NCBI GenBank assembly: GCA_008012315.1
Contig: SSEL01000021.1
Span: 1-62,091 of the forward strand
Origin: Rhodospirillaceae bacterium
GTDB lineage: Bacteria; Pseudomonadota; Alphaproteobacteria; Dongiales; Dongiaceae
Direction of reading: 5' to 3'
Length of the DNA: 62,091 bases
Every line of letters begins with the position of its first letter. Position 1 is the first letter of the stretch. Positions 16,998 to 24,127 of this stretch are shown here, piece by piece. The notes under the pieces were generated by a model. The model made no database searches. It worked only from the letters and a program-made list of their open reading frames with translations, and was not told the origin of the DNA. A program made the translations under genes and the position numbers.

Positions 16998-17299
16998 GGA
17001 AAAGCCACCTTTGATCGTCTGATGTCGCGGAAAGTGGCGCTTATGAAAGAACCACGAATGCGTCAATTGCCGGCTCTATCGATTGTTCCTTGCGCACCGG
17101 AGAAAAAATACGAGGTCTTCGAGTGGATTCATCTGTTTGACGAAGTCGCCCGAAACCTGCGCAACAGGAGATTGATGACGGCGACCGGAGACGTCTATGA
17201 TCGACGGCGATTTCCAGTTGCGCCATTTCACTGCATGGCCGTCCCATCGCATATTCGGAGCAGAGCGGAACCGACACAGAGACATCGAGGAAGCGGACA
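16998..17299. other. Divergent promoter region, no gene recognised
   Basis: This 302-base gap lies between the divergent hemerythrin and acetyltransferase genes and must hold both promoters. A GGAAC-like sequence occurs on the minus strand near 17085, but no CGTT/GGTT sits at the right spacing, so I do not call a stress-sigma promoter. Open frames here have no recognisable product. Confidence 0.5.
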
Positions 17300-17800
17300 A
17301 TGCCCGAAAAAACAATGCCCGCCGTCACTTTGCGAAGCGCGATCGCAACGGACCACGACGATCTGCGCGCTGCCCTGGTGGGCTTGCAGGAATATGAAAG
17401 GTTGCTGCACGACACGCGACTGCCGGCGGAAACCTTCGTCGATCGTTACCTTCGCTGGATGCTGGAACAGGCGAATGAGCAGGACGGCCTCTGCCTGATC
17501 GCCGAAGCCGATGGAGCCTTCGCCGGTTTTGTCTGCGGCTGGATCGAGCGCATCGACTGGATGGTGGAGACGCCGGATTCGACGGTCTATGGCTATATCT
17601 CGGATATCTTCGTCCTGCCGGACTGGCGGGGACAGCGCATCGCGACGCGGTTGCTGGACACGGCGGCACGGCATATGCGCGAGCGGGGCATGGCGCGGCT
17701 GCGGATCGGTGTCTTGTCCGACAATGACTCGGCGGTTGCCGCCTATCGGCATGCCGGTTTCCGGCCCTATGAGATGACGATGGAGAAGCTGCTGCGCTGA
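17300..17800 (+). CDS. GNAT-family N-acetyltransferase
   Basis: A 166-residue GNAT protein. Motif A, the acetyl-CoA pyrophosphate loop, is visible as ISDIFVLPDWRGQRIATRLL, followed by motif B GVLSDNDSAVAAYRHAGFRPYE. The length is normal for the family. AGGAAG about eight bases before the ATG supports the start. The substrate (a small amine or a protein N-terminus) cannot be told. It is divergent from the hemerythrin gene. Confidence 0.9.
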   Translation: MPEKTMPAVTLRSAIATDHDDLRAALVGLQEYERLLHDTRLPAETFVDRYLRWMLEQANEQDGLCLIAEADGAFAGFVCGWIERIDWMVETPDSTVYGYISDIFVLPDWRGQRIATRLLDTAARHMRERGMARLRIGVLSDNDSAVAAYRHAGFRPYEMTMEKLLR

Positions 17801-17846
17801 GGCATCCTGCGGCCTTCAGCACTTTGCTGTAAAGCCAGCAAGGGTT

Positions 17847-18077
17847 GTGGCAAGCTCGGCCGGTCGGGCTTTCGCGAGGGGGAACCGCCTTGGCGATGCG
17901 ATTACACCGGTTTATTGCAGGCAGGCCATCATCGCCTTCATCTTCTCGCTCTGGGCGCTTTACGGCTCGGGGCGGGAAGCGGTCTTCTGGGACTTCCTGG
18001 TGCTGATCTCCGGCATTCCCCTCTATACCTGGCGCAAATGGCGCAACAAGGCGGCGATGGCGAAGCTGAATGCGTGA
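17847..18077 (+). pseudogene. C-terminal remnant of an APC-family amino-acid/polyamine transporter
   Basis: The 76-codon frame ends with AIIAFIFSLWALYGSGREAV and FWDFLVLISGIPLYTWRKWR. This closely resembles the last two membrane helices and tail of APC-family antiporters such as AdiC-like transporters. The other ten helices are absent upstream, where the acetyltransferase gene ends only 46 bases before. The frame opens with GTG and no convincing ribosome-binding site. I read it as the stump of a deleted transporter gene rather than a small functional protein. Confidence 0.6.
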
Positions 18078-18107
18078 TCGCCCTCTATCTTATGGATGAG
18101 AGGCGGA

Positions 18108-18150
18108 TTCACGTTTTAGACAAAATCGCAAAGCGATCCCGTCTAAAACG
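18108..18150. repeat. Palindromic intergenic repeat (GTTTTAGAC...GTCTAAAAC)
   Basis: GTTTTAGAC (18113-18121) and GTCTAAAAC (18141-18149) form nine-base arms around an inner TCGC/GCGA pair. I recall this palindrome as widespread between genes in alphaproteobacterial genomes. Here it lies between the transporter remnant and the convergent response regulator, where it may also act as a weak terminator. Confidence 0.5.
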
Positions 18151-18168
18151 ATCCGGCTCTAGACACCC

Positions 18169-19104
18169 TCAACGTTCCAGGCCGCGCGCGATCCGCCGCA
18201 GCATCCGCAGCCAATCATGCATATGGCCCATGGCGGTGTCCGACAGCTCGACGAAATCGCGCCGTGCATCCTGCTCATCGGGAAAGCGCGAGACGAGACC
18301 GGCTTCCTGCAGGTCGTCGATGCGGCGCAAGGCAGTGGATTGTGGTAGGTTGGAGGCGATGCAGAGGCTGGAGACCGGCAGCTTGCGATGCTCCAGTTTC
18401 GCCAAAGCGAGTTCCAGCAGCATGTCCCAGGACTGGCCACCAAGACGCTTGTTGGTGAAGAAGGGGTTGCGCGCGCTGCGGACGCGCATCACGGCCCGCA
18501 GCATGTTCGTCATTTCCGATTCCGTCGGCACCGCATCGATGGCGGCATGCTCTGCCTCGGTGCCGGTCGGCTCGGCCGCATCGTTATCGGCGAAGCGCAT
18601 GAGGTCGCGGGCGAGGGTGGCGACCTCCGCTTTGAGCGCCTGCAATTGCTGGCCGGCGCCGGGCGCTGTCGCCGCATGAAGTTGTTCGGCCTTGGCCTGG
18701 GCCAGCGTGATGGCGGCGAGAAGCTGTGCGGCATCGACCGGCTTCGCCAAAAAATCGACGGCGCCCAGGCGCAGGGCGGAAATGGCGCTGTCCAGGGTGG
18801 CGAGATCAGTGAGGAAGACCAGTTGCAGCCAGGGGCGGGCGGCGAAGTCCCGTCGCAGCGCCGCGCCGAAGGTGAGGCCATCCATTCCCGGCATCCGCAG
18901 ATCGCTGACGACCACGGCAAAAGCTTCATGTTCCTTGAGCAGGGAAAGGGCGTGATCGCCGGAGGTCGCGGTCCAGCAGATATGACCGGCTTCTTCCAGG
19001 ATCGCACGATGAGCCTCGAGCAAGGCCGGCTCGTCATCGATCAACAATATCCAGCCTGGACCGGAGGCCAGGGTTGCCGGCGCCCGGTCATCGCCTCCCG
19101 ACAT
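18169..19104 (-). CDS. Orphan response regulator with MarR-like winged-helix output
   Basis: A 311-residue protein. Residues 15-135 form a receiver domain with IDDEP, phospho-acceptor region VVVSDLRMPGMDGLTF and LAKPVD (the conserved Lys). A linker of about 70 residues follows. The C-terminal 100 residues look like a MarR-type winged helix (PQSTALRRIDDLQEAGLVSR, then DARRDFVELS). No histidine kinase is adjacent, so it is an orphan. It probably regulates transcription in response to phosphorylation. A receiver/MarR fusion is an uncommon architecture. It may share a transcript with the small frame upstream at 19163-19444. Confidence 0.88.
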   Translation of the reverse strand: MSGGDDRAPATLASGPGWILLIDDEPALLEAHRAILEEAGHICWTATSGDHALSLLKEHEAFAVVVSDLRMPGMDGLTFGAALRRDFAARPWLQLVFLTDLATLDSAISALRLGAVDFLAKPVDAAQLLAAITLAQAKAEQLHAATAPGAGQQLQALKAEVATLARDLMRFADNDAAEPTGTEAEHAAIDAVPTESEMTNMLRAVMRVRSARNPFFTNKRLGGQSWDMLLELALAKLEHRKLPVSSLCIASNLPQSTALRRIDDLQEAGLVSRFPDEQDARRDFVELSDTAMGHMHDWLRMLRRIARGLER

Positions 19105-19162
19105 GCATGGCCTCGCCCGATAGAGAAACGCTGGGCTATTCCACTGGCCGCTGGTATTCCTG

Positions 19163-19444
19163 TCAAGTATCGGCCGGCGATGTCGGCCTTCGTCGCTTCT
19201 GCCGGCGACGATTGGCGATGTCAGCCTCGACCTCGGCGAAGCTGTGCAAGGGCTGGTGCAGATAGGGGCTGACGAAACCTGGTGCCGCGGGGGCCGGTTT
19301 CGGGGATATCGGTCTCGCGGGAGCCGATGCCACGGGCGCCGCAGGTTTCAACGCCGTCTGACGCGACGGCCGGGTATTTTCATTGGCCGCCTTTGTCAAG
19401 CACGGCCCGATCAGGCACCGCCGGGTCCTCCGGCATCGGGGCAC
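19163..19444 (-). CDS. Small hypothetical basic protein, doubtful
   Basis: An open frame of 93 codons with a C-terminus (FVSPYLHQPLHSFAEVEADI followed by a basic tail) that looks protein-like. The first third is Arg/Cys-rich and may be untranslated. The GTG at 19444 has no good ribosome-binding site, and a TTG near LTKAANEN is an alternative. It lies 58 bases upstream of the response regulator on the same strand. No family was recognised. Confidence 0.3.
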   Translation of the reverse strand: MPRCRRTRRCLIGPCLTKAANENTRPSRQTALKPAAPVASAPARPISPKPAPAAPGFVSPYLHQPLHSFAEVEADIANRRRQKRRRPTSPADT

Positions 19445-19921
19445 AACGCAACGACGAATTCATGGCATCTCACTCCGCTAGGACGAACCTACGTCGTCAC
19501 GGGAGATATCGGTATGCTTGGCGTGATCTCAGGGCGAGAAAGCACCATGTTGGGCCAACGAGGCGAACAGCGCCGGAAGATGCCGCCAAAATGGCGGCAA
19601 TGCGCGTTCGGTTAATGCGTCGTCGTTTCAAGGCGTTGCGCGATTTACACCAATGCGGAAGGCGAGGTGAGGAACCTGTTGAATTAACAGTCTCTCATTG
19701 ATTGCCGTTCACGCCGCCTTCGACCACTTCACAGCGAAAAGTTCCTTGGATTGACAACCTTGTGAGGCGCGGAACCCCTGCGCGCTGACATGGTTTGGTC
19801 AGCATGGGTTGTCGATTGGCGCAGTGATCGGTTGATCGCGCGCCGCTTACCGGCGTCGGTTCATCGGCCCAGCCGGTTCATCGGCCCAATGGGTTCTTCG
19901 GAGGGAAAGAAGGAGAGCGAC
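19445..19921. other. Long non-coding stretch upstream of the PRC-barrel gene
   Basis: About 480 bases without a convincing gene. Near its 3' end it holds a stress-type promoter (19771-19795). A direct repeat of GGTTCATCGGCCCA, present twice between about 19859 and 19890, lies just before the ribosome-binding site. Together these imply a 5' leader of roughly 120 bases. The upstream half shows nothing I recognise. Confidence 0.5.
19771..19795 (+). promoter_or_regulatory. EcfG-type general-stress promoter, GGAAC-N16-GGTT
   Basis: GGAAC at 19771-19775 is followed after 16 bases by GGTT at 19792-19795. The alphaproteobacterial general stress sigma factor EcfG recognises GGAAC-N16/17-CGTT, so this differs at one position. 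An identical arrangement precedes the KGG gene at 22249, and both products are stress-type proteins. Confidence 0.5.
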
Positions 19922-20431
19922 ATGAAACGCGAATTATTGATGAGCGGTGTGGTGGCTTGCCTGCTGGCGGTCGCCCCGGCAATCGGACAGGCGCAGAGCA
20001 CGAATGATCCAAGCCAGCCGGCCACGCCGGCACCGTCGACGACGATGCCGGCACCGGCCGATCAGACGCAGCCGAACGCTGCGAATGAGACCAAGACCAA
20101 TGACGCCACGACCGATGTCTCGAAGGGCGCCGCCACCGCGATGAAGAATACCGATGGTACGTTGAATGCCAGCCAGATCATCGGCCTCGCCGTGACCGAT
20201 GCCCAGAACAACTCCATCGGCAAGGTCAGCGAAGTGCTGATGAACGATAGCGGTCAGGCGGAAGGCTTCGTGGTGGATGTCGGCGGCATCCTAGGCGTCG
20301 GCACACATCCGGTTCGCCTGGGCTGGAAGGACTTGCAGCTGTCGGAGAAGGATGGCAAGGCCGCGGCGAGCGTGAACATCTCGTCTGACGAATTGAAGGC
20401 CATGCCGGCTTACAAGACGGCTGCCGACTGA
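19922..20431 (+). CDS. PRC-barrel domain protein, exported
   Basis: A 169-residue protein. It has a signal peptide (MKRELLMSGVVACLLAVAPA, cleavage near GQAQ) and a 60-residue Pro/Thr/Asn/Ala-rich spacer. A PRC-barrel follows (ASQIIGLAVTDAQNNSIGKV to the C-terminus). Periplasmic PRC-barrel proteins of this type are common in alphaproteobacteria and often induced under general stress; their molecular role is unclear. AAGGAG before ATG 19922 fixes the start. A stress-type promoter lies upstream and a strong terminator downstream, so it is monocistronic. Confidence 0.88.
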   Translation: MKRELLMSGVVACLLAVAPAIGQAQSTNDPSQPATPAPSTTMPAPADQTQPNAANETKTNDATTDVSKGAATAMKNTDGTLNASQIIGLAVTDAQNNSIGKVSEVLMNDSGQAEGFVVDVGGILGVGTHPVRLGWKDLQLSEKDGKAAASVNISSDELKAMPAYKTAAD

Positions 20432-20469
20432 CGCGGCGCATCATCTGGCGCCACGATCGTCCCTTGAAG

Positions 20470-20496
20470 AGGCGGCGGGGAATTTCCCCGCCGCCT
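20470..20496 (+). terminator. Strong intrinsic terminator after the PRC-barrel gene
   Basis: AGGCGGCGGGGAA (20470-20482) pairs perfectly with TTCCCCGCCGCCT (20484-20496), followed by TGTTATTTTC. It lies 38 bases after the stop codon. Confidence 0.8.
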
Positions 20497-20680
20497 TGTT
20501 ATTTTCGTCCCGCCGCGATCGGCGAGATCCCTTTTTCTGCAGAAAATGCAGCTTCGCTCCGCTAATACTTGCTTAATCCCCCTCGCCAAGAATAGTCATC
20601 GTGGTTAATGATGCGGGCGACTTATAGGTTTGGGCAAACCAATCATGAAGCGAAGCAAAATACGAAATGGCAGGCACGCC

Positions 20681-21304
20681 ATGAGCGTGGCGCGCCTTAC
20701 CCTCATGGCGGCCTTGGGCTGCCTTCTCGGCGTCGCGACGGCCGCGGCCGATGTGCCGGCGCAATTGCAGGTACGAACCGCAGCCTGGGATGACGGCAAT
20801 TCCGGCGGCAAGGACGTTCAGGGCCATGCGTCCTTTCGCATCGGTACTGGCGTGCTGCGCCAATGCGACGGCACGAGCCAGGTCCTCGCCATCCGCTTCA
20901 ATCGTCGCACCGCGCCCTTGATCAACCAGGTGCAAGCAGGCCAACCGCTCAATCTCGATCAGCAGGTCAAGGCGGCGGGGACCGACGGCCTGCGCAAGAC
21001 CGTCTGCGACGCCAAAGGCGATTTCCGCTTCGAGCGCATGGCGGCAGGCTTCTGGTACGTGTGGACGCAGTTGCCGATGTTGACGGCCGATAAGGCGGGC
21101 GATGGGAAGGCGACGATCGCCGAGACAACGCTCGGCGCATCGCCGATGGAGACGTCGTCAGAGGCAGAGGCCAAGACGAAGGAGGCGGCGGCCGTCACCG
21201 GCGTGCTGGCCACCTTCGTCGTGGTCGGGCCGGCGACGATGAATGACATCGATCTTTCGGCCGATGTTGTGAAGCTGTGGCCGACCTGGACGGAGACGCG
21301 CTGA
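20681..21304 (+). CDS. Exported hypothetical protein
   Basis: A 207-residue protein I do not recognise. MSVARLTLMAALGCLLGVAT is a signal peptide with likely cleavage after AAA. The mature part has two Cys (RQCDGTSQ and KTVCDAKG) that could form a disulfide, and ends with VVVGPATMNDIDLSADVV. ATG 20681 with GGCAGG upstream is preferred; ATG 20645 would lengthen the basic N-region. It is convergent with the small gene at 21310, only five bases away. Probably periplasmic. Confidence 0.65.
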   Translation: MSVARLTLMAALGCLLGVATAAADVPAQLQVRTAAWDDGNSGGKDVQGHASFRIGTGVLRQCDGTSQVLAIRFNRRTAPLINQVQAGQPLNLDQQVKAAGTDGLRKTVCDAKGDFRFERMAAGFWYVWTQLPMLTADKAGDGKATIAETTLGASPMETSSEAEAKTKEAAAVTGVLATFVVVGPATMNDIDLSADVVKLWPTWTETR

Positions 21305-21309
21305 CCGCG

Positions 21310-21579
21310 TCACTTGCCGATGAACTTGTGGAAGCGGCTCAATTTCCCGTCGTCGGTTTTCTCCTGATAGAGAAAATCGAGATTGTTCTTGTCGAAGGTG
21401 CGGAAGAAATCTTCCCAGCTGATTTCTTCCAGGCCTTCCTCGGGTTCGCCGAAATCGATCCGCAGCAGACCGCCGCCTTGCTTGTCGGCAGTCGCCGTCA
21501 CGCGCGACGGACGACCCTTGCGTTCTTCAACCCAGGAGCGGATGACCTTGTGATTCGTAGTCGTCTTGCTCTCACTCAT
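21310..21579 (-). CDS. Conserved small hypothetical protein (HxxIRxWxEERxGRP type)
   Basis: An 89-residue acidic protein with HKVIRSWVEERKGRPSRVTA at the N-terminus. A central LLRIDFGEPEEGLEEISWED and a C-terminal FLYQEKTDDGKLSRFHKFIG follow. I recall very similar proteins in many proteobacteria, without an assigned function. ATG 21579 has AAAGG seven bases upstream. It lies directly downstream of the HisE-like gene, 13 bases away, so the two are probably co-transcribed. Confidence 0.8.
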   Translation of the reverse strand: MSESKTTTNHKVIRSWVEERKGRPSRVTATADKQGGGLLRIDFGEPEEGLEEISWEDFFRTFDKNNLDFLYQEKTDDGKLSRFHKFIGK

Positions 21580-21592
21580 ACTAGATCCTTTC

Positions 21593-21991
21593 TTAAAGCT
21601 TCTCGGCCAGGCCGCGTGCTTTTTCGCGCCGGCGCATTTCGTCCCAGACATCGTCCGGGGTGACACCGGTCTCATTCCACAGGACGACGAGGTGGTACAG
21701 GAGATCGGCGCTTTCGCAGATCACGGCTTGGCGGTCTTCGCCGATCGCGGCAATCACAACCTCGACGGCTTCCTCGCCGACCTTCTGCGCCACTTTGAGG
21801 TGCCCCTTGCGAAGCAATTTCGCCGTCTTCGTGTCGGTTAAGGCGATTTTCGATTTGCCGGCGCCGGTCTGGTCGCGTTGCACCAGCTTGGGATGTGGTG
21901 CCGTGCCGTTATTGCCGCCACGCTCTTCCTCGGCATGAAGAGCCGATACCTCGTGAACTGCCTGGTAGAGGCGCTGTAGCTGTTCCGCCAT
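21593..21991 (-). CDS. HisE-like phosphoribosyl-ATP pyrophosphohydrolase (MazG superfamily)
   Basis: A 132-residue protein. Its second half matches His[14 protein letters not shown] (metal-binding EExxE-type helix) and [13 protein letters not shown] (the ESADxxxH helix). HisE hydrolyses phosphoribosyl-ATP in histidine synthesis. Here no other his gene is nearby, and about 45 extra polar residues ([20 protein letters not shown]) lie between the N-terminal helix and the core. It may be a second, housekeeping-nucleotide version rather than the biosynthetic enzyme. The ATG at 21991 lacks a clear ribosome-binding site. Confidence 0.8.
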   Translation of the reverse strand: MAEQLQRLYQAVHEVSALHAEEERGGNNGTAPHPKLVQRDQTGAGKSKIALTDTKTAKLLRKGHLKVAQKVGEEAVEVVIAAIGEDRQAVICESADLLYHLVVLWNETGVTPDDVWDEMRRREKARGLAEKL

Positions 21992-22081
21992 CCTGGTCGC
22001 GGGCAGATGAGAGATAGCTGTCTGCCCACTCCTTTCGCTGTTAATTCTCAAAACGCAACACTTCCCTGACGGCGGAAGTTC

Positions 22082-22104
22082 CCGGCCCGTCTCGTCCGGG
22101 CCGG
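22082..22104. other. GC-rich hairpin in a divergent gap
   Basis: CCGGCCCG (22082-22089) and CGGGCCGG (22097-22104) form a perfect eight-base stem with a seven-base loop, between the divergent HisE-like and KGG genes. There is no T run. It could be an operator or RNA structure in the HisE-like leader. Confidence 0.4.
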
Positions 22105-22181
22105 TAGCGTCACGGCCATTTGAGGATTTCCAGATCACAAATTTATGTACGGGATCGCGCTTTGCTTTTCGTCCCTCAAGC

Positions 22182-22206
22182 GGAACGCAGCCGACGGTAG
22201 ACGGTT
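22182..22206 (+). promoter_or_regulatory. EcfG-type general-stress promoter, GGAAC-N16-GGTT
   Basis: GGAAC at 22182-22186 and GGTT at 22203-22206 with a 16-base spacer, 43 bases before the start of the KGG gene. The layout is the same as the promoter of the PRC-barrel gene. KGG proteins are classic general-stress-response targets in alphaproteobacteria, which supports the call. Confidence 0.55.
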
Positions 22207-22248
22207 ACTATCGTCAGCGGCGTCATGATCGCAAGGAGGAGTATTGTG

Positions 22249-22461
22249 ATGACTCAAGAAAAAAGGGGATTTGCCGCGATGGACGCGGATAAGCGGCGCG
22301 AGATCGCCAGCAAGGGCGGCAGCGCCAGCGGCGGCAATTTCAAGAACGATCCGCAACGCGCGGCCGCTGAGGGGCGCAAAGGTGGCCGTGAAAGCGGCGG
22401 TAATTTCGCGCGCGATCGCAACCGGGCGGTCGAAGCGGGTCGAAAGGGCGGCCGGGCGTAA
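22249..22461 (+). CDS. KGG-repeat general stress protein (Con-10/GsiB type)
   Basis: A 70-residue, very hydrophilic protein with the repeat pattern REIASKGGSASGGNF, AEGRKGGRESGGNF and EAGRKGGRA. This is the KGG/Con-10 stress motif. Such proteins accumulate in starvation or desiccation and behave like hydrophilins. AAGGAGGA eight bases before ATG 22249 sets the start. A stress-sigma promoter lies immediately upstream. Confidence 0.92.
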   Translation: MTQEKRGFAAMDADKRREIASKGGSASGGNFKNDPQRAAAEGRKGGRESGGNFARDRNRAVEAGRKGGRA

Positions 22462-22544
22462 GCTATCCGCGCTGAAAGTAAAAATCGGTGGTGGCCTGCC
22501 GTCTCCAGTTTTAAGATCGTGTCTCACGATCGAGGAGGCAGGTC

Positions 22545-23351
22545 ATGGCTGACAGTTCCATGGCGCCGGAGCGGGTCAAGACGATCCGCTTCGAGCCGAC
22601 GCCGCGCCTATTGCGCGTCGAAGTGGCAAAGACAATCGTCGCCGATACCATCCGCGGCATGATCCTGATCGAGAGCGGTCATCTGCCGGTCTATTATTTT
22701 CCCCGGGGCGATGTGCGTTTCGATCTTCTGGAAGACTCGGCGCGGACGACGCATTGTCCCTATAAGGGGGATGCGGCCTATTGGCATCTCACCCTGGGCG
22801 ACCGGCGGATCGAGGATGCGGTCTGGGGTTACCCCCGGCCGGCGGCCACTGCGCCCGGCTATCAGCCGCCGCAGGGACCAGGTGGGGAAAGCCTGTCGGA
22901 ATATGTTGCCTTCTACTGGAACAAGGTCGATCACTGGTATGAGGAAGACGAGGAAGTCTTCGTTCATCCGCGCGATCCCTATAAGCGTGTCGATGCTATC
23001 ACCAGCAAGCGCCGGGTCGAGGTGATCATCGGCGGCGAGACGGTGGCGACGTCGACCAATGCCGTCTTCCTGTTCGAAACCGGCCTGCCGGTGCGCTACT
23101 ACCTGCCGCGGGAAGACGTAAATCCGGAGGTGCTGCAATCCAGCGAGGCACATACCCGCTGCCCCTATAAGGGGGTCGCCAGCTATCACCGCGTCGTCGT
23201 GAACGGCCAGGATCACGGCGATCTCGCCTGGTACTATCGCGATCCCATCCAGGAAACCCATCGCATCAAGGATCGCATCGCTTTCTTCAATGAAAAGGTC
23301 GATGCCATCCGGATCGATGGCATCGAACAACTGAAACCGCAAACGCAGTGA
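22545..23351 (+). CDS. Protein with two tandem DUF427 domains
   Basis: A 268-residue protein. The first DUF427 unit covers residues about 15-130 (GHLPVYYFPRGDVRFDLLE, CPYKGDAAYW) and the second about 160-260 (TGLPVRYYLPREDVNPEVLQ, CPYKGVASYH). Each ends with an AFYWNKVD or AFFNEKVD helix. DUF427 folds resemble small beta-barrels; the function is unknown. Start ATG 22545 follows GAGGCAGGTC. It lies 83 bases after the KGG gene and may share its stress promoter. Confidence 0.88.
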   Translation: MADSSMAPERVKTIRFEPTPRLLRVEVAKTIVADTIRGMILIESGHLPVYYFPRGDVRFDLLEDSARTTHCPYKGDAAYWHLTLGDRRIEDAVWGYPRPAATAPGYQPPQGPGGESLSEYVAFYWNKVDHWYEEDEEVFVHPRDPYKRVDAITSKRRVEVIIGGETVATSTNAVFLFETGLPVRYYLPREDVNPEVLQSSEAHTRCPYKGVASYHRVVVNGQDHGDLAWYYRDPIQETHRIKDRIAFFNEKVDAIRIDGIEQLKPQTQ

Positions 23352-23409
23352 TCCTAGGACGCCGTGGTCCCAGGATGACGCCCGCCGGCCGGCGTCAGGA
23401 GAGATGGCC

Positions 23410-23886
23410 ATGAAGCTTGAAGGTTCGTGTTATTGCGGCGCCGTCAAATTCTCCGTAAAGGCCTATGCCCCGGTGCCGTTCCTGCGCTGCTATTGCTCGA
23501 TCTGCCGCAAGACGGCGGGGGGCGGCGGCTATGCGATCAACCTCGGCGCTAAGGCCTCGACGCTGAAAGTGAAGGGGGAGGAGCATGTCGCGGTCTTTCA
23601 TGCCGTCATCGACGGCGATAAAAGCTCCGGCCAGCGGCGCTTCTGCAAGCATTGCGGCACGGCGCTCTGGGTCTGGGACCCGCAATGGCCCGATCTCATC
23701 CATCCTTTCGCCAGCGCCATCGATAGCGACCTGCCCGAGCCGCCGGAGACCGTGCATATGATGCTGGGCTCCAAGGCGAATTGGGTGAAGCCGCAGATCG
23801 GCAAGGGCGACGACAAATTCGACACCTATCCCGACCAGTCGCTGGAAGACTGGCACAAGGCGCATCACTTGCTGGATAAGGCTTAG
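23410..23886 (+). CDS. GFA-family zinc-binding protein
   Basis: A 158-residue protein of the glutathione-dependent formaldehyde-activating (GFA) family. The zinc ligands are visible as GSCYCGAVKF, RCYCSICRKT and FCKHCGTALW, the full seven-Cys pattern. The family binds zinc; the original link to formaldehyde and glutathione is disputed. I prefer ATG 23410, eight bases after GGAG, over ATG 23404. It follows the DUF427 gene by 58 bases, with a small hairpin (23352-23377) between. Confidence 0.88.
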   Translation: MKLEGSCYCGAVKFSVKAYAPVPFLRCYCSICRKTAGGGGYAINLGAKASTLKVKGEEHVAVFHAVIDGDKSSGQRRFCKHCGTALWVWDPQWPDLIHPFASAIDSDLPEPPETVHMMLGSKANWVKPQIGKGDDKFDTYPDQSLEDWHKAHHLLDKA

Positions 23887-23936
23887 GCAGAATGGCTGCA
23901 ATGCCGCTCTTCTATCGAATATCATGAGCCTCTGCC

Positions 23937-24094
23937 GTGGACCCTCGGGTCTAGCCCGAGGGTGACAATCCAGTTTAGTATTGATGTCGTGGGATGCTTG
24001 GCAACGTACAGCCCTCGTGCGTCGTGGCCAGCCATCTTCGCACATCGCTCACCGTTCCCCGCTTGTCACTTTCGGACTTGATCCGAGCGTCCAT
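23937..24094. repeat. Paired palindromic repeat, reversed order
   Basis: The first unit (23937-23969) reads GGACCCTCGGGTCTAGCCCG followed by AGGGTGACA. The second (24061-24094) reads TTGTCACTTTCGGACTTGAT followed by CCGAGCGTCCA. It is the same family as 11936-12127, but the units point outward rather than inward. It fills the gap between the convergent GFA and efflux genes. Confidence 0.65.
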
Positions 24095-24127
24095 CGTTGC
24101 GGCTGATGAACATCGCTTGCCCGGCGA

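Noticed and set aside
20573..20944. Minus-strand frame of 123 codons
   Set aside because: Antisense to the exported protein at 20681-21304, which has a clear signal peptide.
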